From contig JALOOM010000057.1 of the NCBI GenBank assembly GCA_025454395.1, positions 1 to 40,965 on the forward strand: a stretch of DNA of 40,965 nucleotides, in the 5' to 3' direction. This document shows positions 17,970-26,842 of this stretch, one piece after another. The translations under genes and the position numbers were made by a program. The DNA comes from Elainella sp. Prado103 (lineage in GTDB: Bacteria > Cyanobacteriota > Cyanobacteriia > Elainellales > Elainellaceae). The first letter of the stretch is position 1; each line of letters starts with the position of its first letter. Below the pieces are notes generated by a model. That model saw nothing but the letters and a program-made list of their open reading frames with translations. It was not told where the DNA came from and made no database searches.

Positions 17970-18575
17970 TTACACTGAGCTGGCTCGACTCCAAGCAACG
18001 TAGGGTAGTTTCGACGCAGTTTGGCGAATTTGCTCTGCTTGCGCCACCAGTTGTCCGCAGGCATCCCAGGTGCCGCTGAGAAACATGTTGCGTGCTCCTC
18101 CACCCATCGTGACCGGAATATTAGCATCGCCAAAGTTGACTTGCAGGGTTTCCAGGTTTAATTCGATCGCAGTCTGGGGATTCGCGGCAAGCCAGTCTTG
18201 AAGCTGCTGCAAATCGGTCGGATTCGCCGTGACGCAGGGAATACCCATCGCCACACAGTTGCCAAAGAAAATTTCGGCAAAACTTTCGCCCACTAAGGCT
18301 TTGATGCCCCATTTGGCGATCGCTTGCGGGGCATGTTCTCGCGAAGACCCACAGCCAAAGTTACGGTTCACCACCAAAATTTCAGCACCCTGATATTGGG
18401 GCTGATCGAAGGGATGTTGACCGTTGAGTTGGGTGCGATCATCGGCAAACACTTGAGCACCCAAGCCATCAAACGTGACGCAGCGCAGAAACCGGGCGGG
18501 AATAATTCGATCGGTATCGATGTCGTTTCCCATTAAAGGAATGCCTCGTCCTACAACCGATTTAACCTGACTCAT
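17970..18575 (-). CDS. leuD: 3-isopropylmalate dehydratase small subunit
   Basis: This 201-residue swivelling subunit pairs with LeuC to isomerise 2- to 3-isopropylmalate in leucine synthesis. Motifs: [15 protein letters not shown] near the N-terminus and the active-site loop [34 protein letters not shown] and GIPCV complete the family core. Start: ATG at 18575 with CAGGAGA eight bases upstream; the frame is open to 18632, but the extension is not conserved-looking. It follows the Uma2 gene with a 53-base gap on the same strand, so leuC and leuD are separated by an unrelated gene, which is unusual. Confidence 0.96.
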   Translation of the reverse strand: MSQVKSVVGRGIPLMGNDIDTDRIIPARFLRCVTFDGLGAQVFADDRTQLNGQHPFDQPQYQGAEILVVNRNFGCGSSREHAPQAIAKWGIKALVGESFAEIFFGNCVAMGIPCVTANPTDLQQLQDWLAANPQTAIELNLETLQVNFGDANIPVTMGGGARNMFLSGTWDACGQLVAQAEQIRQTASKLPYVAWSRASSV

Positions 18576-18628
18576 GGAATAAATCTCCTGAAAAAGAAAA
18601 ATAGTACTGAATTGATCGTAAGTCACCC

Positions 18629-19387
18629 TCAAGCTTCCGGTGGCTGAACCGATCGCAGTTTTGCCTCCAGTTCAGCGATCCGGGCTTCAGCGGCGATCCG
18701 AGCGGCTGCCTCCTGATTGGCACGTGCTTCTGCTTGTTGGCGTGCTTGCTCTGCCTGTTGGCGTGCTTGCTCGGTTTGTTGAAGGGCTAAATCTAGCTCT
18801 TCATGGGCTAACAGCTTTTGCTGGGTAAGCGGGTCATAGAAGCGCAACTGCCCTGCTTGCACGCGCAGATCTAGCCCTAACACCTCACTAGGGATCATCC
18901 AACCATTCTCTAGAGGGAACGTTGCGATCGGGTAGTAGTTCCCTTCTTGCAGCCGTAACCCTTGAAGCTGGGGCTGAAGATAGTCGCCGGTGGGATCGTA
19001 TTGGAAATATTCCTTCACGCCGAGGAATGCATAAATCCCTTTTTTGGAGCCTTGATCTTGGCTACGAGTGTTTTTGGAGGTGATCTCCAGCACAAAATCT
19101 GGCGTTTGATCTCCCTCTTCCCAAGTTTTGAAGGAACGCCGATCGCCTGCTGGCACACCAAAGACAACAAATACATCGGGCGCTACAACGGCTTCTGGGT
19201 TGCCCTGTTCATAGTAGATAAACAGATTCCCAGCCACATAGACATCCGATCGAGACTGGTAATAGAGTCGTAACGTTTTGCGAGCGTAGATCAGATATTC
19301 ACACTGGATATCGCCCTCGGCCATTGGCTTACCGTCCTCATCCGGATATTCAATTGTCGTCAGGCGATCGTCTGCGGACATTACCAT
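18629..19387 (-). CDS. Uma2 family endonuclease-like protein (DUF820)
   Basis: This 252-residue protein has a PD-(D/E)XK-type fold of the Uma2/DUF820 family, strongly expanded in cyanobacteria. The catalytic-looking residues are in [10 protein letters not shown] (Asp) and [13 protein letters not shown] (Asp, Glu and Lys in the PD-ExK arrangement), followed by [18 protein letters not shown]. From about residue 200 a Gln/Ala/Glu-rich coiled coil ([20 protein letters not shown]) closes the protein. Its DNA contains three 21-bp units near 18722-18784. Function is unproven; some copies may be mobile or regulatory. It is inserted between leuC and leuD in the same direction. GAGG lies nine bases before the ATG. 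Confidence 0.92.
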   Translation of the reverse strand: MVMSADDRLTTIEYPDEDGKPMAEGDIQCEYLIYARKTLRLYYQSRSDVYVAGNLFIYYEQGNPEAVVAPDVFVVFGVPAGDRRSFKTWEEGDQTPDFVLEITSKNTRSQDQGSKKGIYAFLGVKEYFQYDPTGDYLQPQLQGLRLQEGNYYPIATFPLENGWMIPSEVLGLDLRVQAGQLRFYDPLTQQKLLAHEELDLALQQTEQARQQAEQARQQAEARANQEAAARIAAEARIAELEAKLRSVQPPEA

Positions 19388-19430
19388 TGCGGCAGCCTCA
19401 ACTCGACAAACTGAAGGAGCAGAATTAATC

Positions 19431-19446
19431 TAGTACTAGAGTACTA
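19431..19446. promoter_or_regulatory. Perfect palindrome upstream of the Uma2 gene
   Basis: TAGTACT (19431-19437), two bases, then AGTACTA (19440-19446) form a perfect 7-bp inverted repeat 44 bases before the Uma2 start. Such compact symmetry suits a dimeric repressor or a small hairpin. No regulator is assigned. Confidence 0.5.
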
Positions 19447-19496
19447 TAAGAAGCAATCAATAGAGCCAGAGAAACGACGGATCTGCAATTGGGATA

Positions 19497-19556
19497 TTTA
19501 CGATCAAAACCTTTACGATCAAAACCTTTACGATCAAAACCTTTACGATCAAAACC
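19497..19556. repeat. 15-bp tandem array between leuC and Uma2
   Basis: Four exact copies of TTTACGATCAAAACC occupy 19497-19556, followed by a partial fifth (TCTGCGATCGG). The array starts about 50 bases after the leuC stop. A minus-strand frame reads it as repeated GFDRK, but there is no support for a protein. Confidence 0.96.
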
Positions 19557-19607
19557 TCTGCGATCGGCATTCCAGAGAGCTGGGTTAGGGTCGCTTAAAA
19601 GGGTCAC

Positions 19608-21011
19608 CTAAAGCAATTCGCGCACATCCGTGACCGTACCTGTGACTGCCGCTGCGGCCACCATGGCCGGACTCATGAGCAATGTGCGTCCCGAAGCCGA
19701 TCCTTGTCGCCCTTTAAAGTTGCGGTTCGATGAAGAAGCGCTGATTTGTCTGCCTTGCAGCTTGTCCGGGTTCATCGCCAAACACATGGAGCAGCCTGCT
19801 TCTCGCCACTCGAATCCAGCCGCAGCAAAAATTTTGTCGAGACCTTCCGCTTCGGCTTCCTGTTTGACCCGCTCGGAACCGGGCACCACAAAGGCTTTCA
19901 CCCCTGCTGCCACCTGTCGCCCCTTGGCCACTTGCGCTGCTTCTCGTAGATCGCTAAGCCGCCCGTTGGTGCAACTTCCAATAAAACAAACATCGATCGG
20001 TGTGCCCTGGATGGGCGTTCCGGGTTGAAGATCCATATATTTATAAGCTTCTGCGGCGATCTCTCGATCGGCAGCACTGAGGCTATCGGGCGTGGGCACG
20101 GTTTCGGTGACGGCAATGCCCTGCCCTGGCGTGATCCCCCAAGTGACGGTGGGGGAGATTTCAGCCGCATCAAACACCACCACATCGTCATATTCGGCAT
20201 CGGCATCACTGTGAATGCTCTGCCACCAGGCTACAGCTTGATCCCACTCAACCCCTTTGGGCGCAAAATCCCGATCCTTGAGATAGTCAAACGTAACCTG
20301 ATCCGGATTGACATAGCCGCAGCGGGCTCCGCCTTCGATCGCCATATTGCAGACGGTCATCCGTTCTTCCATGCTCATCTGCTCAAACGTGCTGCCTGCA
20401 TATTCGTAGGCATAGCCCACACCGCCGGTCACGCCCAGCTTGCGGATAATATGCAGAATCACATCTTTGGCATAGACACCGGGAGACAGTTTGCCGTTCA
20501 CTTCGATTTTGCGTACCTTTAGCTTCGACAGGGCTAAAGTTTGTGAGGCGAGCACATCCCGCACTTGGCTGGTGCCGATCCCAAAGGCAATCGCTCCAAA
20601 CGCGCCGTGGGTCGAAGTGTGGCTATCTCCACAGGCGATCGTCATCCCCGGTTGCGTCAAGCCCTGTTCTGGCGCGATTACATGCACCACGCCCTGGTTG
20701 CCGGAGCCAATGTTGTAAAAGGTAATCTGATTGGCTTTGGTATTTTCTTCGATCGCCCGCATCATCTCTTCTGCCATGTCATCGCGAAATGGCCGCGCCT
20801 GATTATCGGTCGGCACAATGTGATCGACCGTCGCCACTGTACGCTCTGGAAACAACACCTTTAAGCCCCGATCGCGCAGCATGGCAAAGGCTTGCGGGCT
20901 GGTGACCTCATGGATCAGATGGAGTCCGATGAAGAGTTGGGTTTGCCCAGAGGGGAGCGTGCTGACGGTATGTAAATCCCAAACTTTGTCGAATAATGTG
21001 CCTTTACTCAT
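19608..21011 (-). CDS. leuC: 3-isopropylmalate dehydratase large subunit
   Basis: This 467-residue aconitase-family catalytic subunit carries a 4Fe-4S cluster. Cluster Cys ligands are seen in [13 protein letters not shown] and in [33 protein letters not shown] is the family signature. The C-terminal [12 protein letters not shown] is conserved. Length equals bacterial LeuC. It is first in the leuC-Uma2-leuD run and diverges from a LysR-type regulator 240 bases away, which suggests local control of the leucine genes (inference). Confidence 0.97.
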   Translation of the reverse strand: MSKGTLFDKVWDLHTVSTLPSGQTQLFIGLHLIHEVTSPQAFAMLRDRGLKVLFPERTVATVDHIVPTDNQARPFRDDMAEEMMRAIEENTKANQITFYNIGSGNQGVVHVIAPEQGLTQPGMTIACGDSHTSTHGAFGAIAFGIGTSQVRDVLASQTLALSKLKVRKIEVNGKLSPGVYAKDVILHIIRKLGVTGGVGYAYEYAGSTFEQMSMEERMTVCNMAIEGGARCGYVNPDQVTFDYLKDRDFAPKGVEWDQAVAWWQSIHSDADAEYDDVVVFDAAEISPTVTWGITPGQGIAVTETVPTPDSLSAADREIAAEAYKYMDLQPGTPIQGTPIDVCFIGSCTNGRLSDLREAAQVAKGRQVAAGVKAFVVPGSERVKQEAEAEGLDKIFAAAGFEWREAGCSMCLAMNPDKLQGRQISASSSNRNFKGRQGSASGRTLLMSPAMVAAAAVTGTVTDVRELL

Positions 21012-21159
21012 AGCTGCGCTTCAAGGTGGAAGTGTTCTCAAAGGATACCGAGCCAGGACAATAGCAATGATCCATTGTTTACCATTGCCTGCCATTGCCT
21101 CATGTATTCACTCTACAAAGAAGCTGAAACGAATGTCCAATATATCTTTAAGCTGGAAA

Positions 21160-21178
21160 TAATATCTAATAAGTATTA
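21160..21178. promoter_or_regulatory. Candidate LysR-type operator between leuC and lysR
   Basis: TAATA (21160-21164), nine bases, then TATTA (21174-21178) form an AT-rich inverted repeat in the divergent spacer. It fits the loose T-N11-A dyad form of LysR-family sites and lies about 75 bases before the regulator's start. The core is short, so chance is possible. Confidence 0.35.
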
Positions 21179-21210
21179 AAAAGCAGTATCCCACTCTTAT
21201 TCCTGATCCC

Positions 21211-21250
21211 AGGATCAAACCCCCAGGATCGAACCCCTAGAATCGCCCCC
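21211..21250 (+). repeat. Tandem repeat abutting the lysR start codon
   Basis: AGGATCAAACCCCC (21211), AGGATCGAACCCCT (21225) and AGAATCGCCCCC (21239) run directly into the gene start ATGATCGAAC at 21251, which looks like the next copy. The repeat replaces any obvious ribosome binding site. This is the only array seen to border a start codon. Confidence 0.85.
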
Positions 21251-22144
21251 ATGATCGAACTTCGTCACTTGCGCTATTTCATCACAGTTGCCGAGGAGCT
21301 GCATTTTGGTCGAGCTGCCGATCGGCTCCATATGGCCCAGCCACCCCTGAGTCAGCAAATCAAGCAACTGGAGATAGCATTGGGGTTTCAATTGTTTTAT
21401 CGCACTAAGCGATCGGTGCAGTTAACTGAAGCCGGACAGGTGTTTTTGCTTGAAAGTCGTAAGCTGTTCAAACAACTTGATCAGGCGATCGAAAGCGGGC
21501 GACAGGTGAGCCGAGGGGAAAGCGGGCAACTCGTGATCGGGTTTATTAGCTCCTCTGCCTACAGTGTTTTGCCGGAAATGCTGCGATCGTTTCGTAGCCA
21601 GGTGCCGGAAGTGCGGCTAGAGCTGCATGAGATGCCCACCAATGAACAGATCGAATGGTTGCGTCAAGGCAAAATTGATTTAGGGATACTGCGTCCGCCG
21701 GTTGAAGATCCGTCCCTCCAACTCTCCACGATCTTGCGGGAACCGATGGTTGTGGCGCTCCCCGAAAGCCATCCCTTGATCGATCAATCCGCCATTGCCC
21801 TGGACAGCCTATCCCGTGAGTCCTTTGTGCTGTTTCCCCGTCCTCTCTCGCCGCGTGTCTACGATCAGATCATCAGCCTGTGTCAGCAAGCGGGCTTTAG
21901 CCCCCATATTGTTCAGGAAGCGATGCAAATGCAAACCATCATCAGCTTAGTCGCAGGCGGCATGGGGGTTTCGATCGTGCCCATTTCCCTGCAAAACATG
22001 CAGCGCACGGGTGTGGTCTACAAGCCTTTAGCCGAACCGACTCCCTATGCTGAAGTGGCGATCGCTTGGCGACAACAGGATACCACGCCCAGCCTGCAAC
22101 GTTTTCTAGCCCTGATCCAAACCTTGAACTTGTCTGAAGCCTGA
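21251..22144 (+). CDS. LysR-family transcriptional regulator
   Basis: This 297-residue regulator has the N-terminal winged helix-turn-helix MIELRHLRYFITVAEELHFG, then AADRLHMAQPPLSQQIKQLE. The C-terminal periplasmic-binding-type effector domain starts near residue 90 (GQLVIGFISSSAYSVLPEML). It resembles the BenM/CatM-like group; the effector is unknown. It diverges from leuC, so control of leuC and self-control are plausible. It converges with fpg, with only seven bases between stops. No ribosome binding site is visible because the start is preceded by a C-rich repeat. Confidence 0.93.
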   Translation: MIELRHLRYFITVAEELHFGRAADRLHMAQPPLSQQIKQLEIALGFQLFYRTKRSVQLTEAGQVFLLESRKLFKQLDQAIESGRQVSRGESGQLVIGFISSSAYSVLPEMLRSFRSQVPEVRLELHEMPTNEQIEWLRQGKIDLGILRPPVEDPSLQLSTILREPMVVALPESHPLIDQSAIALDSLSRESFVLFPRPLSPRVYDQIISLCQQAGFSPHIVQEAMQMQTIISLVAGGMGVSIVPISLQNMQRTGVVYKPLAEPTPYAEVAIAWRQQDTTPSLQRFLALIQTLNLSEA

Positions 22145-22151
22145 ACCGATT

Positions 22152-23018
22152 TCAATCTGCTTGCCCCATCCCCTGACATTGCGGACAAAAATGAGCGGAT
22201 CGCCCGGCTAATTTGATCCGTTCGATCGGCGTAGTGCAAACCCGACAGGGCTGTCCTTTGCGGTCATACACCCAGGCAATGCCGCCGTAGTTGCCATTGA
22301 TGCCTGACACATCCCGAAAGTCGCTGAATGTCGTGCCTCTAGCGTTGATGCTATCTTGCAGAACCCGGCGAATGTTTTTATGGAGGCATTCAATTTGCGG
22401 CAGGGTGAGATCGGCACTGAGGGTTTGAGGCTGGATGCCGCTCAAAAACAGAGACTCATCCGCGTAGATATTGCCAATGCCTGCCACTAACGCCTGATCC
22501 AGCAGGGCATTTTTGATCGGACGTTTGCGCCCTTGCAACTGTTGAGTCAGGTAGGCGATCGAAAATTCTGCCGAAAACGGCTCTGGGCCAAGCTGGGCCA
22601 TGCCGGGCATAATCTCTGCGATCGGCCGATCGGGCGGCACCCACCACATTTGTCCGAAGGTGCGCTGATCGACAAATCGTAGCTCTCGCTGATCCGGGAA
22701 AAATAGCCGAACTCGACAGTGTTTTGGCAGCGGTTCGGTTTGCGCCATCCACAGAAGCTGCCCGGTCATCCGCAAATGGACACCTAAATATCCGGCTGGC
22801 CGATCAGACTCAGCATGAACCAATGCCGCTAACAAATATTTACCGCGCCGCTGCCATTCGTGAATCTCTGTGTCCTGAAGAGCGGCTAAAAATTTTGCCG
22901 ATGAAAAAGGGTGGGCGATGGTGCGATCGAGCAACACATCCCCACCGTGAATAATTTGATGCAAGGTTACTTGATTTAAACCTTGGCGAACCGTTTCAAC
23001 TTCAGGAAGTTCAGGCAC
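22152..23018 (-). CDS. mutM: Formamidopyrimidine-DNA glycosylase
   Basis: This 288-residue base-excision repair enzyme removes 8-oxoguanine and Fapy lesions. The N-terminus MPELPEVETVRQGL has the catalytic Pro and Glu; RRGKYLL carries the conserved Lys. The H2TH region is KNALLDQALVAGIGNIYADE. The C-terminal zinc finger has CRVC and CPQC pairs. It follows psaE by 58 bases on the same strand and is probably co-transcribed. From memory this psaE-fpg adjacency occurs in other cyanobacteria, which fits repair of photosynthetic oxidative damage. Confidence 0.97.
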   Translation of the reverse strand: MPELPEVETVRQGLNQVTLHQIIHGGDVLLDRTIAHPFSSAKFLAALQDTEIHEWQRRGKYLLAALVHAESDRPAGYLGVHLRMTGQLLWMAQTEPLPKHCRVRLFFPDQRELRFVDQRTFGQMWWVPPDRPIAEIMPGMAQLGPEPFSAEFSIAYLTQQLQGRKRPIKNALLDQALVAGIGNIYADESLFLSGIQPQTLSADLTLPQIECLHKNIRRVLQDSINARGTTFSDFRDVSGINGNYGGIAWVYDRKGQPCRVCTTPIERIKLAGRSAHFCPQCQGMGQAD

Positions 23019-23075
23019 AATTAAGCGTTAGTCTTAAAGATCCTTTGGCACAGCGCTTCAGGAACAGCTCAGCGG

Positions 23076-23312
23076 CTAAGCTTTAGATTTAGCAGCCTTG
23101 GGGGCTTCTACTTCTTCCACTTCCGACAGCGCAAAATTATTGGTGTTGACTCCACTGGCAGATCCGCTGTAGCCACTGTAATTAACAGTGTCAAATCGGA
23201 CGATAACAGGATATTTGATGCCACTTTGGTCAATGGATGCAACGGTACCTGTTTGGTTGTACCAGTAGGACTCTTTCCGAAGGATTCGGACTTTAGAACC
23301 GCGTTGAACCAT
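23076..23312 (-). CDS. psaE: Photosystem I reaction center subunit IV
   Basis: This 78-residue stromal-side (cytoplasmic) photosystem I subunit helps dock ferredoxin and supports cyclic electron flow. [19 protein letters not shown] and the end [15 protein letters not shown] are family-specific; the SH3-like barrel core is [20 protein letters not shown] loop [12 protein letters not shown] before VNTNN is the longer form known in filamentous species. The tail ends in Ala/Lys. AAAGGA lies seven bases before the ATG. It leads fpg. Confidence 0.97.
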   Translation of the reverse strand: MVQRGSKVRILRKESYWYNQTGTVASIDQSGIKYPVIVRFDTVNYSGYSGSASGVNTNNFALSEVEEVEAPKAAKSKA

Positions 23313-23601
23313 GATTATTTTCCTTTAGGGGTATCAATTCTGACGGATCAATCTGGACTAAACAAAGCCGAAACTTGATTATCCAGACTGTTTAATCAGT
23401 CGCTTTTCAGCGTACTACGTCTATTGGGGCGATCGACTGATTACGAGCTTAAGTTTTATTGCTGAAAATTGAAAATCGTTGCCATAGTCCAGCGCCATCC
23501 CTCAACCCAGGCTTTCGGGCACACAGGATGTATGAGGTAGATTTTGAGGTCGATATGGCAATAGATTTCAGTGGGGTTTTGTCAGGGTTGCGGCGACGAA
23601 A

Positions 23602-24432
23602 TCAGGTCGCTGGATCGGGCGATCCATCTGGCGAAACGGCCGCTGCACCGCCTTCTCCAACTGCACGCACCACTTCGACACCAGCCTGCTCTAACACCAC
23701 CACTGGATCAGGACGGTTGGTTTCGATGCGTCTGACTAGCACTTCTCCGCCTGCTAACCGTTGCCCTGCCTGAATATAACGACTGGTCGGCTCATTGGGC
23801 GCATTCACGATCGCATAAACCTGATCCCCCACCTGCACGACACCCGTAACCTTCACTGCTCGAGCCAGGGTGGGTTGCGGACGCGGTGGCGTGTTTTTGA
23901 TGGGACTCTGTGGGCCGTTGGCTGTACCGTTGTTGCCGGGAGATGTTCCGCCATTGCCACCATTGGATTCTGGGGTAGAACGAGAGGGCGTATTCGGGGT
24001 AACACGAGCAGGCGCTTGCGCTCCACCCGTAGGTGCTGTCGCATTCGTTGTTGTGGGTGCGATCGGAATCGTGACCGTGACAGGTGCGGGGGGTGTTGCT
24101 CCTTCTGCCAATTGCACACTGGGGGTCGTGGGTAGCAGGGAGAAGGGATCCGATCGTTCTCCTTTGACCTGTTGCACTCGTTGATTGGGATCGGTCGAGC
24201 TGATCAGATCAGGCGGTAAAATTCCTCGTGGTGCATTTTTAGGGGTGACGGTCGGCTGTTCAAAGGCAGGGGCACCCGGAGAAGCCTCAGGGCTTGCTTC
24301 GACAGGCACTTCTACTGGTTGTTCCACAGGTTGCTCAACGACAGTGGTATCATCCCCTCCGCCAAACAAATTACAACCTGCCACTCCGAATCCCAACACC
24401 GCAACCGCCGTAACGAGAAGAACTGGACGCAT
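23602..24432 (-). CDS. Proline-rich lipoprotein with PilP-like C-terminus
   Basis: This 276-residue protein is unrecognised by name. Residues 1-18 (MRPVLLVTAVAVLGFGVAGC) form a lipoprotein signal with lipobox GVAGC. A long Pro/Thr/Gly/Asn-rich linker follows (EQPVEQPVEVPVEASPEASP, and GGNGGTSPGNNG). The last 80 residues form a compact domain (VKVTGVVQVGDQVYAIVNAP, YIQAGQRLAGGEVLVRRIE) that resembles the pilus or type II secretion PilP/GspC-like HR fold. That relation is inference. Start: the ATG at 24432 has GGGGAAGGG just upstream; the longer frame to 24558 lacks such a site. It is probably anchored to a membrane facing the periplasm. Confidence 0.75.
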   Translation of the reverse strand: MRPVLLVTAVAVLGFGVAGCNLFGGGDDTTVVEQPVEQPVEVPVEASPEASPGAPAFEQPTVTPKNAPRGILPPDLISSTDPNQRVQQVKGERSDPFSLLPTTPSVQLAEGATPPAPVTVTIPIAPTTTNATAPTGGAQAPARVTPNTPSRSTPESNGGNGGTSPGNNGTANGPQSPIKNTPPRPQPTLARAVKVTGVVQVGDQVYAIVNAPNEPTSRYIQAGQRLAGGEVLVRRIETNRPDPVVVLEQAGVEVVRAVGEGGAAAVSPDGSPDPAT

Positions 24433-24951
24433 TTCCCTTCCCCACAAATGCTTGCTCATAAATCCAGGATAATTGAGATTTTTTAAACTGGTTTTTTTGA
24501 CAGCTTTTTTAATTAAATTCAATTCCCATTTTGCTAGCTTGCCCATTTCAAAAATCAAAATGACTGTCTAAATTGCTATCTTCCACTGGTTTGCTTTCTA
24601 TTGCACGACACTGCATGACATTGCTATGACACTGCATGACATTGCATGGCACTCACGACAGCTCAACCCATCAATGCTGGCTTTCGGATCCACTTTGAAC
24701 CCACTGGAAGATTTTGAGTCCTTGACTCGATCGCCTTGTTCGATCGCTTTTAATAATGCACCTTATATTGCACCTTATATTGCACCTCATCATGATTTTA
24801 GCTGAATTTACTTCTCATAAAAAATATTAATCATTTTCCACTGGGAAGTTTTGAGCTTCAGCCCTTGAAACAGTGGCTTTCTCTCACCCCCTGAGCTATC
24901 GTTTGGAGAATTCAATTGAGTCTTGAAGTTTGACTCTGAGGAGGCTCACAC
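24433..24951. other. Divergent intergenic region with short repeats
   Basis: The spacer between the lipoprotein gene (minus) and the outer-membrane gene (plus) has no supported gene. It contains a 21-bp direct repeat at 24607-24645 (GACACTGCATGACATTGC twice with TAT between) and a 12-bp repeat at 24757-24790 (TGCACCTTATAT twice plus TGCACCTCAT). Confidence 0.6.
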
Positions 24952-25491
24952 ATGCTTAACTGGTTAGATTGGAAAAGTCCATGGGGGCGACTTAGGGCGT
25001 TGGCACTAAGTGGTGCTGCCCTTGGGGTTGGTTTATGGGCAACGGCGACCCCTGCTTCAGCGCAAGCTGCTTATGGTAGCTACATCGGGATTGGGGGCTC
25101 CTTTGGGGTCACGGACGGCCCGGCAGGCGATGGAACAAGTGGTGGTGGGGTGATCGCCTTCCGCTACAAGTTTTTGGAAGTACCGATTTCAATTCGCGCC
25201 CAAGCCCTGATCGGGGAGACAACCGCATTAGTACCGACCGTCTCCTACGATGTACCACTCAATTGGCAAACAGATGCTTACATTGGTTTAGGAGCAGCTC
25301 TACAAGACAGCGAGGAAAGCACTTCACCGGTTGGAAATCAAACCAGCTTTGTGTTGCAACCTGGCATTGACCACAGCTTCCCGTATAGCAACGTGGTTCT
25401 GTTTGGCAATGCGATCATCGCTTTTGATGCTTACAAAGACAGTAGCAATACAGCCGCTTCAATTCAGGGTGGAGTCGGTGTCCGGTTCTAG
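24952..25491 (+). CDS. Small outer-membrane beta-barrel-like protein
   Basis: This 179-residue protein has a signal peptide: a basic n-region (WKSPWGRLRA), a hydrophobic core and TPASAQAAYG, with likely cleavage after ASA or AQA near residue 37. The mature part has alternating hydrophobic strands separated by Gly/Asp/Ser turns and ends in a terminal Phe (GGVGVRF), the mark of an outer-membrane barrel. About 140 mature residues suit an eight-stranded barrel. GAGGAGG precedes the ATG. No enzymatic motif is seen and the function is unknown. Three successive in-frame stop codons follow because the 3' end is repeated. Confidence 0.8.
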   Translation: MLNWLDWKSPWGRLRALALSGAALGVGLWATATPASAQAAYGSYIGIGGSFGVTDGPAGDGTSGGGVIAFRYKFLEVPISIRAQALIGETTALVPTVSYDVPLNWQTDAYIGLGAALQDSEESTSPVGNQTSFVLQPGIDHSFPYSNVVLFGNAIIAFDAYKDSSNTAASIQGGVGVRF

Positions 25492-25519
25492 CACTGGTTT
25501 TAGTTCTGGTTCTAATACT
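25484..25519 (+). repeat. 12-bp array anchored on the outer-membrane gene stop
   Basis: The last codons (GGTTCTAG with the stop) start three 12-bp units: GGTTCTAGCACT, GGTTTTAGTTCT and GGTTCTAATACT, with a decayed fourth after 25519. In the gene's own frame this gives TAG, TAG and TAA in succession. Confidence 0.9.
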
Positions 25520-25791
25520 GGGCTCTGCTGCCGGTTCTTCAAGCCCGATCGCTCGGGTTACACCGATCGCGTTCGATGGTTGTTCGATCGTTTAGCTTGG
25601 ATTTAGATCCCGCTGAAATGGCATTCAGTCGAGGTCGATCGCCGTTCAAGTTCCTGGTTCGTCTGTCGGCATGGCGAATTGTTTGAATTTTTTTACAGAG
25701 AACGAACTTCAGAGCAGGACTGAATGGAAAAAATCTATCGAATTGTAAGATTATTTCGATCAGGCATTGTCGATTGCAGTGGTGAAGGCTT
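25520..25791. other. Spacer before tRNA-Leu
   Basis: No gene is seen between the outer-membrane gene and the tRNA-Leu promoter. The stretch has several CGATCG words and a purine/pyrimidine-mixed sequence without a clear intrinsic terminator. Confidence 0.4.
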
Positions 25792-25797
25792 TATAAT
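25792..25797 (+). promoter_or_regulatory. Probable -10 element of the tRNA-Leu promoter
   Basis: TATAAT at 25792-25797 is a consensus -10. A weak TTGTCG lies 19 bases upstream as a possible -35. Transcription would begin near 25804, about 80 bases before the mature tRNA 5' end. Confidence 0.45.
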
Positions 25798-25882
25798 GAG
25801 AAGCCGCTAGGTTCTGAATCTATCTAGAAGTAATTCATCATTCATTGAGAGTTGATTCTAGCGCGATGCAAGGATCGCCCAA

Positions 25883-26238
25883 GGGGGCATGGCGGAATGG
25901 TAGACGCTGCGGACTTAGAAAACTGAGCCTTGGTAGAGAAATTTGCCAAGTGACTGCTCTCAAACTCAGGGAAACCTAACTCTAGTCTCTTCAAGAGCCT
26001 GGATACGGCAATCCTGAGCCAAGCCAAATCTGAACCTTGAGCGCAATGAGGTTATCCAAAAGCGATCGAGTTCGGTTTGGAAGGTGCAGAGACCCGACGG
26101 GAGCTACCCTAACGTGTTAAGACGAGGGTAAAGGGAGGGTCCAATCCTCAAGACCGATGTTGGTTGCAGCGAAAGCTGTGAGAGGGTGAAAATCCGTTGA
26201 CTGTTGAAGTCGTGAGGGTTCAAGTCCCTCTGCCCCCA
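25883..26238 (+). tRNA. trnL: tRNA-Leu(UAA), interrupted by a group I intron
   Basis: Exon 1 is 25883-25916 (acceptor GGGGGCA, D-arm, anticodon-loop start GGACTT). Exon 2 is 26189-26238 (AAAATCCG, long variable arm, T-arm GAGGGTTCAAGTCCCTC, acceptor TGCCCCC and discriminator A). The intron splits the anticodon after U34, the usual site in cyanobacteria and plastids. The 3' CCA is not encoded. The exons fold as a complete class II tRNA. Confidence 0.97.
25917..26188 (+). ncRNA. Group I intron of tRNA-Leu
   Basis: This 272-base intron lies between U34 and A35 of the anticodon. Core elements are recognisable: GGTGCAGAGACCCGACGGGA followed by GCTACC (P/Q/R side), and AAGACGAGGGTAAAGGGAGG followed by GTCC (S side, P7). 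It ends with the expected G before exon 2. The length matches small cyanobacterial tRNA-Leu introns; no homing endonuclease is encoded. It is self-splicing by family. Confidence 0.94.
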
Positions 26239-26470
26239 TCAAAAGTTATTGCAAATCCACTTGTTGCAAATCCATATCAGCTCGCGATCGAGACTGTGAA
26301 TGTTGCTCATCACGCTTCATGCCGTCTCGATCAAAATCTGCCTTTTAACTCGCTGCGTTGATCAGTTTCCTCCTGAACGCTAAATACAGCGAGTTGTCAA
26401 CTAGCCACACTTTATCCTCGTTCTGGATCTCTCCAATTGGAAAGATCCTTTTTGCGATTTCTATTTTTGG

Positions 26471-26529
26471 GCTGACGCTTGTGACGCTTGGCTGACACTT
26501 GGCTGACGCTTGGCTGACACTTGGCTGAG
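26471..26529. repeat. 11-bp tandem array in gene-poor region
   Basis: GCTGACGCTTG and its variant GCTGACACTTG alternate over five units at 26471-26523, one of them shortened to nine bases (TGACGCTTG), with a partial unit after. The two variants alternate ac/gc, suggesting a 22-bp higher-order step. Confidence 0.9.
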
Positions 26530-26842
26530 AGTCCAGTTTCAGTCGGCGGTAACGGATTGGCATTGATTAATACTGTGTATTTTTTATACTAAAGAAGTCC
26601 AAAACCTCGTCGGGTATCTACCCTATCAATTGAGAACGATAGTTAGTCCCAGTCAGTTTGCTTAGTCTTTGCCTTGGGTTGCTAATAGGATATTTAGCAG
26701 TCTATTCAGCAGTTTTGGCTAGCAACTCCGTCAAGCACAGCCGCTGTTGTCCACTGAATTCCCATTACACTGAGATTAAGAGACTATGAATTTTATGTGT
26801 CAAAAATGACATTCCCTGAGGGATGCAGTACCTTGAGGTCAG

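Noticed and set aside
17779-17994. Minus-strand frame with RCRLV repeats
   Set aside because: It is produced by the 15-bp array and runs into leuD in another frame; no gene signals.
19425-19607. Minus-strand frame with GFDRK repeats
   Set aside because: It is a by-product of the 15-bp tandem array between leuC and Uma2.
26345-26563. 72-codon minus-strand frame in the gene-poor region
   Set aside because: Half of it is translated from the 11-bp array; the rest has no recognisable motif.
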